This document shows, in pieces, positions 1-8,299 of a stretch of DNA of 64,000 nucleotides. The stretch lies in NCBI GenBank assembly GCA_002298995.1, contig DBMO01000032.1:102381-166380 (forward strand), in the 5' to 3' direction. Under the pieces are notes generated by a model. That model searched no databases and was not told the origin of the DNA. It saw only the letters and a program-made list of their open reading frames with translations. The stretch's first letter is position 1. Each line of letters begins with the position of its first letter. The translations under genes were made by a program, and so were the position numbers. The DNA comes from Desulfarculales bacterium UBA696. GTDB lineage: Bacteria > Desulfobacterota > Syntrophobacteria > Syntrophobacterales > Syntrophobacteraceae.

Positions 1-43
1 AACCCAATACCCCTGGCTGGGGAGTGTTGGGTTTTCGCTTTTT
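1..43 (+). terminator. Intrinsic terminator of an upstream gene
   Basis: A near-perfect hairpin pairs bases 1-13 with 20-33 around a short loop. A T-rich tract (32-43) follows on the plus strand. It probably ends a transcript entering from outside the window. Confidence 0.6.
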
Positions 44-281
44 CCAGCATCCATGCGGGATTTGAAGGTGCTCACCGCACCCTGGGGGCGCCCACCAGTG
101 GTGGCGGTGGCCGCGAAGGAGGGCCTGTGCCCACATCGGGTGTTGCTCAAATGAAATTGAGCGGGTAAGATTGCAAACCCGGTCGCGTTCATCCATCCCG
201 ATATCTCATCCTCCCGCTCGAACTGGACCTGACCATATTCCGGTACCAGGAATGCGACCTCCATCCCTGTGAGGTTAAGAG

Positions 282-309
282 TTGACAGGCTCGTTCCATC
301 TGTTAATCT
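282..309 (+). promoter_or_regulatory. Sigma-70-type promoter for the first kinase gene
   Basis: A consensus -35 TTGACA (282-287) is followed after 16 bases by TAATCT (304-309). Initiation would fall near 316, giving a leader of roughly 70 bases before the kinase start. The rest of 44-384 shows no coding signal that I can support. Confidence 0.5.
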
Positions 310-384
310 TGACCGAATAAGAGGGTGCGACCATAAATCCAACCGCCTCGGGCGGTATTCATCAGAAAAATGGGAACGTGCCTT

Positions 385-2529
385 ATGCTAAATCCGGACA
401 GCCTGGTTGGTAAGCAGATCGATCAATTCAAGTTGGAAGAATTCATCGCAAAGGGTGCGATGGGTTTTGTTTTCAGAGCATTTGATTCGATGCTTGCGCG
501 AACGGTTGCCCTGAAACTGATTCCAAAGACTACCGAATCCGGCCTCAGCGATTTAGAGGCGCTTAGCCGCGAAGAGGGGCGAAAGCGGCTCATACAGGAA
601 GCAAAAGCGGCCGGAAAGCTCGCCCACCCCAATATAGTTACAATCCATTCCTACGGCGAGAACGAAGAATTCCAATATATCTGCATGGAGTATATCAGCG
701 GCCGGACACTGACGCAGGTCCTTCGCCAGAACGGACCTTTTTCGGTCGAGGAGGCGATTTCGATTCTCGATCAGATGCTGGGAGCGCTCGATGCCGCTGA
801 CGCCGAGAGCATTGTCCACAGGGATATCAAGCCCTCTAATATCATGATGACGGAAGATGGCAGGGTGAAGGTGATGGACTTCGGCATCGCCAAGCTGCCT
901 TCGCTATCCATGACCGTCACCGGAATGGTTCTAGGGACCCCGTACTATATGTCTCCGGAGCAGATTTCCGGCAGAAAGGTGGATATCCGGTCGGACATTT
1001 TCTCGCTGGGAGCGGTATTCTATGAAATGCTCACGGGAGAGAAGGCCTTTCAGGGCGAGAGCACTGCTACCCTTACCTACAAGATCATCCAGGTCGATCC
1101 CGTCCCAATTAACAAGATCAACGTGCTCGTGCCCGAACCGGTTGCAGACCTCGTTGCCAAGGCATTGAGCAAGGACCCGGATAACAGATTCCGAAAGCCA
1201 AGGGAGATGCTGACAGCACTCAGGGCGCTTGGCAAATCGCGCTCCGCGGCAGCCGAACCAACGGTCCTGGACAGCGCAATTAAATCTGATAAAGGGGCCC
1301 CGGTTGATAAGGCTACGCCCTCTGCTCCGGTCCGGGAGTCTTCGCCTCCTCCGGCGCGTGCAGCCGAAAAGCTAATAGCAGCGGAAACGCCCGGCATCGG
1401 CGCTTCTGCTGAAAAAGAGCCGCTGGCAGAGCAGGCGAAACCGGCTTCGTCGCCAGCCGAAGACCGGAAGCCTGGCACTCCTCCCGTGCCCGCAAAAGCG
1501 GCGCAAAGCCCGCTTGCAGCCTTGCTCATTGTGGTCGTAATTGTCGCGTGCGCGGCGGCGGGGTTTTGGTATTTCAGCGGCGCCTCCACACAGGGGCCTT
1601 ATACAAAAGTCCCGCAACAAACAAGTCCCGCGCCGTCGGGCCAGGTTGCGCCGGGCGGCACGCAGAGCGCCCAGTCCGTTGATGCGCTGCTTCTTGCCGC
1701 CGGGAAGGTATTTACCAGCAATCCCCCCGAGGCCCGCAGGCTCCTTGAACAGGCCCTCGGCATCGATCCGAAAAACTATGACTGCACGTTTTCCCTTGCC
1801 AGGCTTTTTGCCTACACAAAAGATTACCCGCAAGCCATCGATATGTATCAAAGGGCATTGCGCCTGAACAGCCGCGCGGCAGATGCCCATTGGGAACTGG
1901 GCAGCCTCTACCTGGCGCAGGGGCAATGGGAAAATGCGATCCAGGTCCTCGAAGCCTGTTTGTCGCTTAATCCGCACAACAGGGACGAAGTGCTGGCGAA
2001 CCTGGGATTTTGCTACTCCCAGAAGGGCAACCAAGCCCAGGCGCGGCTTCTCTACCAGCAAAGCCTGGAATTGAATCCGAATAATGTCGTTGCAAGGAGC
2101 TTCATGGCAAGCCTGCCGGCGGAACCCGCGCCGAAAAGCGCCGTCCCGCCCGTTCAGCCGCAGGCGCAACAAGCCGTTCAGGTGCCAATGAGAAATCAGC
2201 CGGCCGCAAAGGACCCCTCCACGGATGTAATAAGGGTCGCCTCCAGGCCCGGTGGCAACTATGTGGTTGACGGGGTCAACCCCAACGGGAGCAAGTACTC
2301 GGGGGCCGCGGTAATAAAGCAAAATGGAGACAGGTTTACGATAGTCTGGAATATTGCGGACCAGATGTTCTCCGGCACCGGCACAATGAGCGGGAATGTC
2401 TTTACGGTGAATTATAAAAACCCGTCAGGAGGAGGCGGGGTGGTGGTCTATGATATCACACCGAGCGGACTGCTCGTGGGTAAGTGGGCGGACGGCAAAG
2501 CCAAGGAAAGTCTAAGACCTGTAAATTAA
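385..2529 (+). CDS. Transmembrane Ser/Thr protein kinase with periplasmic TPR and beta-rich sensor domain
   Basis: PknB-type (Hanks) kinase that phosphorylates Ser/Thr on target proteins. The cytoplasmic kinase domain covers about residues 15-270, with the VALK lysine, HRDIKPSN catalytic loop, DFGIAK metal site and GTPYYMSPEQ activation segment, all intact. A Pro/Ala-rich linker, one membrane span (about 375-395) and at least three TPR-like repeats (about 430-580) follow. The last 90 residues form a beta-rich module with a VDGVNPNGSKYSG motif, also found in the kinase at 4602. ATG 385 is preferred over ATG 370 because the paralogue at 11856 begins at the equivalent MLN. The PP2C and GGDEF genes follow on the same strand. 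The TPR and C-terminal module should lie outside the inner membrane and act as a sensor; that role is inferred. Confidence 0.9.
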   Translation: MLNPDSLVGKQIDQFKLEEFIAKGAMGFVFRAFDSMLARTVALKLIPKTTESGLSDLEALSREEGRKRLIQEAKAAGKLAHPNIVTIHSYGENEEFQYICMEYISGRTLTQVLRQNGPFSVEEAISILDQMLGALDAADAESIVHRDIKPSNIMMTEDGRVKVMDFGIAKLPSLSMTVTGMVLGTPYYMSPEQISGRKVDIRSDIFSLGAVFYEMLTGEKAFQGESTATLTYKIIQVDPVPINKINVLVPEPVADLVAKALSKDPDNRFRKPREMLTALRALGKSRSAAAEPTVLDSAIKSDKGAPVDKATPSAPVRESSPPPARAAEKLIAAETPGIGASAEKEPLAEQAKPASSPAEDRKPGTPPVPAKAAQSPLAALLIVVVIVACAAAGFWYFSGASTQGPYTKVPQQTSPAPSGQVAPGGTQSAQSVDALLLAAGKVFTSNPPEARRLLEQALGIDPKNYDCTFSLARLFAYTKDYPQAIDMYQRALRLNSRAADAHWELGSLYLAQGQWENAIQVLEACLSLNPHNRDEVLANLGFCYSQKGNQAQARLLYQQSLELNPNNVVARSFMASLPAEPAPKSAVPPVQPQAQQAVQVPMRNQPAAKDPSTDVIRVASRPGGNYVVDGVNPNGSKYSGAAVIKQNGDRFTIVWNIADQMFSGTGTMSGNVFTVNYKNPSGGGGVVVYDITPSGLLVGKWADGKAKESLRPVN

Positions 2530-2656
2530 TATAATCCGCTTCGCCGATCTCGCTTTGATTGGTCAATAAGGCCTGCTTTATCTCGTAAACAAAGTTTGCG
2601 GCGCAACGTTCCTTATACGTTGATTTTGGCAATTCCCAAAAGTGATAGCAAAAAAA

Positions 2657-3451
2657 ATGGTCAGAGTACGATTTTTCGGAAAGTCGGATGCCGGACTTGT
2701 TCGGGAAAACAATGAAGATGCTTTTCTGGTACAACCGGAGCTCAGCTTTGCGGCACTTGCGGATGGAATGGGCGGGGCTGCGGCGGGTGAGCTTGCCAGC
2801 AGCTTTTTTGTCAGGTCCGCACTGGAAACTTTTGCCCGAAAAGGGCAGGGGGATTCCGAGGATTGCCTGGTCCTTTTGAGAGCATCCTTCGAACTAGCAA
2901 ACAAGAGAATACTGGATCACGCCACTGAAAAGCCGGAAGACAAGGGGCTTGGGTGCACGGCCGAACTGCTTACCTTCTTCGATAACAACTTTGCGTTGGC
3001 CCACATTGGGGACAGCCGCACATACCTGTTCAGGGGCAATGAGCTAAAGCGCCTCACCCAGGACCACTCTCTTGTCCAGGAACTGGTGGACAGGGGTGCC
3101 ATCAAACCCGAGGAAGCCAGGCACCACAAGATGCGGCATGTCATTTTGAGGGCCGTGGGACATGAGGAAAACCTCGATATTCAATTCAACCAAGGGGAAG
3201 TCTTCCCGGGGGACCTTTTTTTGCTGTGTTCGGACGGCCTGACCGACATGGTCGAGGATGAGCAGATTAGCAACATTCTTGCCCAGCCCCTGGAAATTGA
3301 CGTGAGTGCCCAAAAACTTGTCGATGCCGCAATGGAAATGGGCGGGCATGACAATGTAACCGTGGTCCTGTGCGAGGTGGTTGAAGAGGGCGAGGATTGC
3401 AGCCCTGAAGATGTAAAGACGGTAGTGAATATGCCGGCTTATAAAGTTTAA
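2657..3451 (+). CDS. PP2C-family Ser/Thr protein phosphatase
   Basis: Mn/Mg-dependent PPM/PP2C phosphatase of the Stp/PrpC type, which removes phosphate from phospho-Ser/Thr and typically opposes the neighbouring PknB-like kinase. At 264 residues it is a single cytoplasmic domain. Visible motifs are SDAGLVRENNEDAF, the metal-binding DGMGG, GDSR, the LTQDHS loop, SDGLTD and GGHDNVTVV, so all acidic metal ligands are present. ATG 2657 fits the family N-terminus. A GTG at 2642 would add five residues; neither start has a clear Shine-Dalgarno sequence. It lies 127 bases after the kinase gene and 19 bases before the GAF-GGDEF gene, probably in one transcript. Confidence 0.93.
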   Translation: MVRVRFFGKSDAGLVRENNEDAFLVQPELSFAALADGMGGAAAGELASSFFVRSALETFARKGQGDSEDCLVLLRASFELANKRILDHATEKPEDKGLGCTAELLTFFDNNFALAHIGDSRTYLFRGNELKRLTQDHSLVQELVDRGAIKPEEARHHKMRHVILRAVGHEENLDIQFNQGEVFPGDLFLLCSDGLTDMVEDEQISNILAQPLEIDVSAQKLVDAAMEMGGHDNVTVVLCEVVEEGEDCSPEDVKTVVNMPAYKV

Positions 3452-3470
3452 CCATGGGTCTGGCAACGCC

Positions 3471-4505
3471 ATGAGAGACGAACAGCAAGATTTCGAGCGG
3501 CTCAGGCAAGAGCACGCAATCTATACCGACCTTGCCCGCACTCTCACTTCTTCCCTGAATCTGTCGGAGATTCTGGAGAATGTCATGAAGAAGGTGGGAG
3601 AACTTCTGCGGCCGCGGAACTGGTCTTTGCTGCTTTTGGATGATGAAGGGGAGCGCCTTTGTTTTGAAATTGTGGTGGGAGAGGGCGCCGAGCAGCTCAA
3701 GGGCTGCCATTTGAAGGTCGGAGAAGGGATTGCGGGCTGGGTGGCCGGTACCGGTGAGCCTCTCCTTGTTGAAGATGTGAGAAAAGATCCGAGATTTTGC
3801 GATCGTTTTGATGATATCAGCTGCTTCAAAACGGAGTCTGTAATATGCGTTCCCCTTCAGAACAGGGGGAAAGTGCTCGGGGTGATAGAACTAATAAACA
3901 GAATAGAGCAGGACCTGTTTACGGACACCGATATGCGCAGCCTTTCGCAAATTGCTGATTACGCCGCCATTGCGATCAGCAACGCGCACCTGTATAAAAA
4001 AGCAAAATGGCTCGCCATTACCGACGATCATACATGCCTCTACAATACGCGCTATTTATATGACGCACTGGATAGAGAACTCGCCCTTGCACTGGAAGAA
4101 AAAAGCGAGGTCTCGATTATATTTCTGGACCTCGATCATTTCAAATCGGTAAACGACATCCATGGGCACCTATGTGGCAGCAAGACTCTCAAGGAAGTCG
4201 GATTCCTGTTAAAAGAACTCGTTCTGCCGGGACATATCCCCGTCAGGTACGGCGGGGATGAGTTTGTCGTTCTCATGCCGGGGACCTGTAAAAAGGACGC
4301 GATGGAATTCGCGGTATACCTGCGCGAGCGCTTGAATGCTCAGCCTTTTCTTGTCGAAGAATCCCTGAATCTGCACATAACAGCTTCTTTCGGAGTTGCT
4401 TCCTTTCCTTCCGACGCCAAAAGCAAGGACGAGATATTAAGTCTAGCCGACACTGCAATGTATAAGGTGAAGGAATCGACGCGGGACGGGATTGTCGGGG
4501 CCTGA
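3471..4505 (+). CDS. GAF-GGDEF diguanylate cyclase
   Basis: Likely makes cyclic di-GMP from two GTP in the cytoplasm. A GAF sensor domain (about residues 25-165) precedes a GGDEF domain (about 180-340). The active-site loop reads exactly GGDEF, and the upstream DLDHFKSVND metal/substrate segment is intact. The RxxD inhibitory site usually found five residues before GGDEF is absent (LPGH sits there), so product inhibition through the canonical I-site is not expected. It follows the phosphatase gene closely and precedes the second kinase, placing c-di-GMP output next to Ser/Thr phosphorylation. The GAF ligand cannot be read from sequence. Confidence 0.92.
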   Translation: MRDEQQDFERLRQEHAIYTDLARTLTSSLNLSEILENVMKKVGELLRPRNWSLLLLDDEGERLCFEIVVGEGAEQLKGCHLKVGEGIAGWVAGTGEPLLVEDVRKDPRFCDRFDDISCFKTESVICVPLQNRGKVLGVIELINRIEQDLFTDTDMRSLSQIADYAAIAISNAHLYKKAKWLAITDDHTCLYNTRYLYDALDRELALALEEKSEVSIIFLDLDHFKSVNDIHGHLCGSKTLKEVGFLLKELVLPGHIPVRYGGDEFVVLMPGTCKKDAMEFAVYLRERLNAQPFLVEESLNLHITASFGVASFPSDAKSKDEILSLADTAMYKVKESTRDGIVGA

Positions 4506-4601
4506 AGAAGTTAGCACCGCCCGTCCGGTTTTGATTCAGACCTGTGCTTCGTGAATCGGGACCCCTGAATCTGAGACAGCTCCTCTGCACCGGAGGCCAA
4601 G

Positions 4602-6158
4602 TTGGACCCTCAGAGCCTTGTTGGAAAAGAAATCAGCCACTTCAAGCTGGAAAAGCTGATCGCTAAAGGATCGGCGGGGCTGGTGTTCAAGGCCAGAGAC
4701 GTGGTGCTGGACAGGGTTGTGGCCCTGAAGCTGATTTCCAAAGACGATGCACTGCCTCACGCCGTAGAGTCCCGCCGAAGATTTATTCTCGAGGCGCAGG
4801 CGGGCGGCGGCCTCTCCCATCCCGGGATCGTAACCGTCTATTCCTACGGAGAAACGGACGAATTCCAGTTTATCTGCATGGAACTGGTGCGCGGTTACAC
4901 CCTTGCGGAAATTCTCACCGAGGAAAAGAGGCTAAGTGTAAGGAGGGCACTGAACCTTTTCCAGCAGGTGCTTTTCGCCCTGGAAGCCTCTCACGGGGCC
5001 GGCATCGTGCACAGGGACATCAAACCGTCGAATCTCATGGTCAGCCGAGACGGGCGGCTGAAGATCATGGATTTCGGAATCGCAAAAATAGCCTCTCTTT
5101 CCATAACAACCGCCGGAACCATTCTGGGCACCCCCTACTACATGTCGCCCGAACAGATTACCGGCGCCAAGGTAGACATCAGATCCGACCTGTTTTCCGT
5201 TGGGGCGGTGCTCTACCAGTCCCTGACGGGTGAAAAGCCCTTCGATGCTGAAACGAATACCGGCCTCGCCTATCAAATAGTCAACGTGGAACCGGTGTGT
5301 CCATCGGTAACCAACCCGGACCTCCCCGAGATCATCTGCGATATAATCCGCAAGGCGATGATGAAGGACCCGGTCGAGCGCTATCAAACACCTTCCGAAA
5401 TGCGGGAAGCCCTGGCCCGTGCCGAGGGTGAACTCTTTCCGGAACACGATAATTCGATGTTCGACACAACGCATACCGGTTGGGCAGCCGATGCCGAGGC
5501 GCGCCACGAAGAGCGGGAGCAAAAAGGTGAGCTGCGCCCGCAGAGTGAATCCACGCCGCAAGAATTTATTGAAGAAGCCAAAAGATCACCCGCGGCCGAA
5601 ATCGAATCCGTGCGGGTCGAAAGCCCTCAAGCGGCAACCGTGCCTGAAGAAATCCCCGCCATGGAGCCACGGGGCGACCGCGAACAACCGGATGCTGCAA
5701 AGCGGAAATTTCTTTTTCCCTCAAAGCAATCCCGGCCGTTTGAAGAACACGGGCGGCGATCCAGGCGCCGTTTATATGCACTGCTCGTAATTTTTGCCGG
5801 GGCACTGTGTTTTTACCTCATCTCCGCCGGGTTCACGAACATAGCCGGGACTTTCTTTGGATATTGGCGGCAGGCAACGGTTTTCGAAGGCCGCTACCGT
5901 GTAGTCGGGATAAATCCAGGCGGCTCTCATTACGAGGGCATCGCAACCCTTTCGCGCGTGGGTAATCGCTACTATTTGAGCTGGAATCTTGGCAATCAGG
6001 TTATCAAGGGAACGGGCGTGCTATCTGGAAACGTACTCACCATGGACTGGACCGCAACCGGGTCCGCCGGAACGATCAAATACACCGTCGGTCGAAATGG
6101 GATACTGAGGGGCTACTGGGGAGGGCAGGGGTCCGAATTACTTGTGCCGATGAGGTAA
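4602..6158 (+). CDS. Transmembrane Ser/Thr protein kinase with C-terminal beta-rich sensor domain
   Basis: Second PknB-type kinase, 518 residues. The kinase domain (about 10-265) has the VALKL lysine, HRDIKPSN, DFGIAK and GTPYYMSPEQ. A charged, disordered linker (270-385) leads to one membrane span near 390-410. The C-terminal 85 residues carry the same module as the kinase at 385 (VVGINPGGSHYEG here), but there are no TPR repeats. The start is TTG 4602, supported by CGGAGG at 4591-4596. The shared ectodomain suggests both kinases see the same kind of periplasmic signal; this is inference from similarity between the two proteins. Confidence 0.9.
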   Translation: MDPQSLVGKEISHFKLEKLIAKGSAGLVFKARDVVLDRVVALKLISKDDALPHAVESRRRFILEAQAGGGLSHPGIVTVYSYGETDEFQFICMELVRGYTLAEILTEEKRLSVRRALNLFQQVLFALEASHGAGIVHRDIKPSNLMVSRDGRLKIMDFGIAKIASLSITTAGTILGTPYYMSPEQITGAKVDIRSDLFSVGAVLYQSLTGEKPFDAETNTGLAYQIVNVEPVCPSVTNPDLPEIICDIIRKAMMKDPVERYQTPSEMREALARAEGELFPEHDNSMFDTTHTGWAADAEARHEEREQKGELRPQSESTPQEFIEEAKRSPAAEIESVRVESPQAATVPEEIPAMEPRGDREQPDAAKRKFLFPSKQSRPFEEHGRRSRRRLYALLVIFAGALCFYLISAGFTNIAGTFFGYWRQATVFEGRYRVVGINPGGSHYEGIATLSRVGNRYYLSWNLGNQVIKGTGVLSGNVLTMDWTATGSAGTIKYTVGRNGILRGYWGGQGSELLVPMR

Positions 6159-6242
6159 TCGCTATCCATGGGCCTACTCCGCTGAACCTTCGACATACAG
6201 TCCTGACGTAACTCTTTGCCCGCCTTAAGCTGAAATACATAA

Positions 6243-7580
6243 TCAGGCCCATCTTTCAACCATATGGGCCAGTCTTTCCCTCAGGCGCTTGCCGAGGGAG
6301 CGTTTTTTCCAGTTTTCCAGCGTAATTTGTTTTGATTCGCGCACCTGTAGCTGCAATGCCGATTCAAGCCTTTGCGCGAAATCGGGATCAAAGAGATAGG
6401 CATTTACTTCGTTGTTTACCAGTAGGCTCCAGGTATCGAGGTTTGACGTCCCGACGGTGCACCAGACGCCGTCTATTATGGCGAACTTGGTATGAAGCAT
6501 GGCGGGGTGCTGGTAGATTCTTATGCCGGCTTCGAGCAGTTGGTTGTAGTAGAACATCCCGGCATAAGAGACAAAGCGCGAATCGCTGAGGGTGGGAACA
6601 ACTATCACGATGTCGACCCCGCGTTTGGCGGCAGTGATAAGCTCCGCGATCATCTCCCTTCCGGGAACGAAATAGGGCGTACTCAGGCGGATGGTCTTCT
6701 CGGAGTTTGCGATGGCGGAAAAGTAAGCCATGTAGTTAAGCCGGTTCATGGCCCCTGGAGTGCTTGCCAGGATTTGCACAAATTTATCCCCCTCACCGGC
6801 ATTGACGGGGATATAAAGGTCCTTCGGCGCCGTTTGCCCCTTGTGCAGTTCCCAGTTTTGCAGAAAAGCCTTTCCCAGTTCCGCGGCGGCAGGCCCTTCG
6901 ATCTTCAAATGCAGGTCCTTGAAACACTCGGTTTGTATCTGCTTTTTCTTGTGGGATTTCGAGGAGCAGTCGAGATCGCAGATATTGGCGCTCCCGGTAA
7001 AGCCTATTTTGCCGTCAACGACCATTATTTTGCAGTGGTCGCGGCGGAGGATTTCCCAAATTGGCCAGCGAATGGATGTTGGCGGGTTGAATTTGAGAAG
7101 TCCAGCACCTGCATTCTCAAGCCTGAAGAAGAAATCAGCCGGCGTTTTCCGGCTTCCGAAAGCATCGTATATAAGATTGACTTCTATCCCGGCGACCGTT
7201 TTTTCGAGCAACAGGTCACACATGAACCCCCCGATGGGGTCGTCGCTGATTTCAAATGTTTCCAGGTGAACGTATGCCGATGCACTCCGCACGGCATCAA
7301 ACATCTGGGCATATATGACATCACCTTCTCCGAGAATGGTGACCCGGTTTCCGGGCAAGATCGGGCGGTGGAAAATGCTCTCCGTGATAAGGAGATGGCC
7401 GAGTATGACTTTGGAGCGCAGATCCAGTTGACCTGCATTGTAGCATGATTCAGCCCCATCAGGGGGCTTCATGAATTCCTCTTTTCGGGGCAGCGAAGCG
7501 CAACCGGTCATGGTCATCAGAAAACCGGCTATCAACAAAATTCGAATAATGAGCGGGGTGTATCTGAACGTGGAGGCCAT
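6243..7580 (-). CDS. Phospholipase-D-family lipoprotein (cardiolipin synthase-like)
   Basis: A 445-residue PLD-superfamily protein with two HKD-type catalytic motifs, HCKIMVVDGKIGFTGSAN (about residue 190) and HTKFAIIDGVWCTVGTSN (about 365). Such proteins join two phosphatidylglycerols into cardiolipin, or cleave phosphodiesters. Instead of the usual pair of N-terminal membrane helices it has a signal peptide ending in a lipobox (MTGC, Cys27), so it should be lipid-anchored in the envelope. This resembles the ClsB/ClsC-like or YmdC-like branch more than ClsA. It is transcribed against the flanking signalling genes and divergently from the small lipoprotein at 7732. The substrate is uncertain. 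Confidence 0.82.
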   Translation of the reverse strand: MASTFRYTPLIIRILLIAGFLMTMTGCASLPRKEEFMKPPDGAESCYNAGQLDLRSKVILGHLLITESIFHRPILPGNRVTILGEGDVIYAQMFDAVRSASAYVHLETFEISDDPIGGFMCDLLLEKTVAGIEVNLIYDAFGSRKTPADFFFRLENAGAGLLKFNPPTSIRWPIWEILRRDHCKIMVVDGKIGFTGSANICDLDCSSKSHKKKQIQTECFKDLHLKIEGPAAAELGKAFLQNWELHKGQTAPKDLYIPVNAGEGDKFVQILASTPGAMNRLNYMAYFSAIANSEKTIRLSTPYFVPGREMIAELITAAKRGVDIVIVVPTLSDSRFVSYAGMFYYNQLLEAGIRIYQHPAMLHTKFAIIDGVWCTVGTSNLDTWSLLVNNEVNAYLFDPDFAQRLESALQLQVRESKQITLENWKKRSLGKRLRERLAHMVERWA

Positions 7581-7731
7581 AAAGGGCTATCCGTGGTTTC
7601 TATATTTAGAATTATCGGAGCAGAGGAACGAACTTGACAATAATAGCAGGATAATCGAAAATCTCATCAACTTTTCCCCGAATGACTTCGATCAGTTCCA
7701 TAGTTTCCACCCTCAGCGAAAGGAAGAAGTT

Positions 7732-8115
7732 ATGGTAAGCTTCAAGAGTTGCAAGGCTACAGCAATTTCAGTCTTCATTATTCTCGCGCTCACTCTTGTT
7801 GTCTCTTGCAGCAAGGAACAACAGTCCCAACAAAGCTCGGTCAGTCCCGCAGCCGTACCGGCGCCGACGACAAGCCAAAGCGTCCAGCCAACGGCGACAG
7901 CGCCGCAACAGGCGGTCCCAGCCACTGCCGGACCTCAGAATTTCAGTCAAGTCCAGGTCGGAATGAGCTCCCAGCAGGTTGTTCAACTCCTCGGAAATCC
8001 ATCGAGGGCTAAACAGGAACATCAGGCAACCGAATGGGAATACTATATGCCTCAGGGTGGCAAGGTGGAAGTCTATCTGCAAAACGATAAAGTAACCTCG
8101 ATGCGGCAGCATTAG
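7732..8115 (+). CDS. OmlA/SmpA(BamE)-like small lipoprotein
   Basis: A 127-residue lipoprotein. The signal peptide ends in a VVSC lipobox, a Gln/Pro/Ala-rich linker follows, and the last 60 residues form one BamE/SmpA-like fold (QVGMSSQQVVQLLGNP, then a WEYY strand). The start is ATG 7732 with AGGAAG just upstream. The same module occurs three times in the protein at 19243. BamE-like domains support outer-membrane protein assembly, but many such proteins have other envelope roles; no specific partner is visible here. Confidence 0.75.
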   Translation: MVSFKSCKATAISVFIILALTLVVSCSKEQQSQQSSVSPAAVPAPTTSQSVQPTATAPQQAVPATAGPQNFSQVQVGMSSQQVVQLLGNPSRAKQEHQATEWEYYMPQGGKVEVYLQNDKVTSMRQH

Positions 8116-8299
8116 GCAGTTTGGTTAGAACGCTTAAGCCAGGTCAGGACCGGTAGCCCGGCGCTGATATGGCATGGTTGTATCTGTTATTGGTGCCGAT
8201 TTGTTTTCACGCCATTCAGGGCCAGCGGAAATCAAGCCGCTGCCTGCGATGGTGTAGTGCGTTTTACAAAGTAAACCTCCAGAACCAAGGGAGCGTCTC

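Noticed and set aside
1372..2322. Minus-strand 316-codon open frame opposite the first kinase
   Set aside because: The plus strand encodes a clear kinase with TPRs; the antisense product is low-complexity, Arg-rich and has no recognisable motif.
6246..6270. GGCCCAT/ATGGGCC inverted repeat as terminator between convergent genes
   Set aside because: It lies inside the coding end of the PLD-family gene, has a long loop and lacks a T-tract.
6492..7448. Plus-strand 318-codon open frame opposite the PLD-family gene
   Set aside because: The minus strand has two HKD motifs and a lipobox; the plus-strand product shows no domain.
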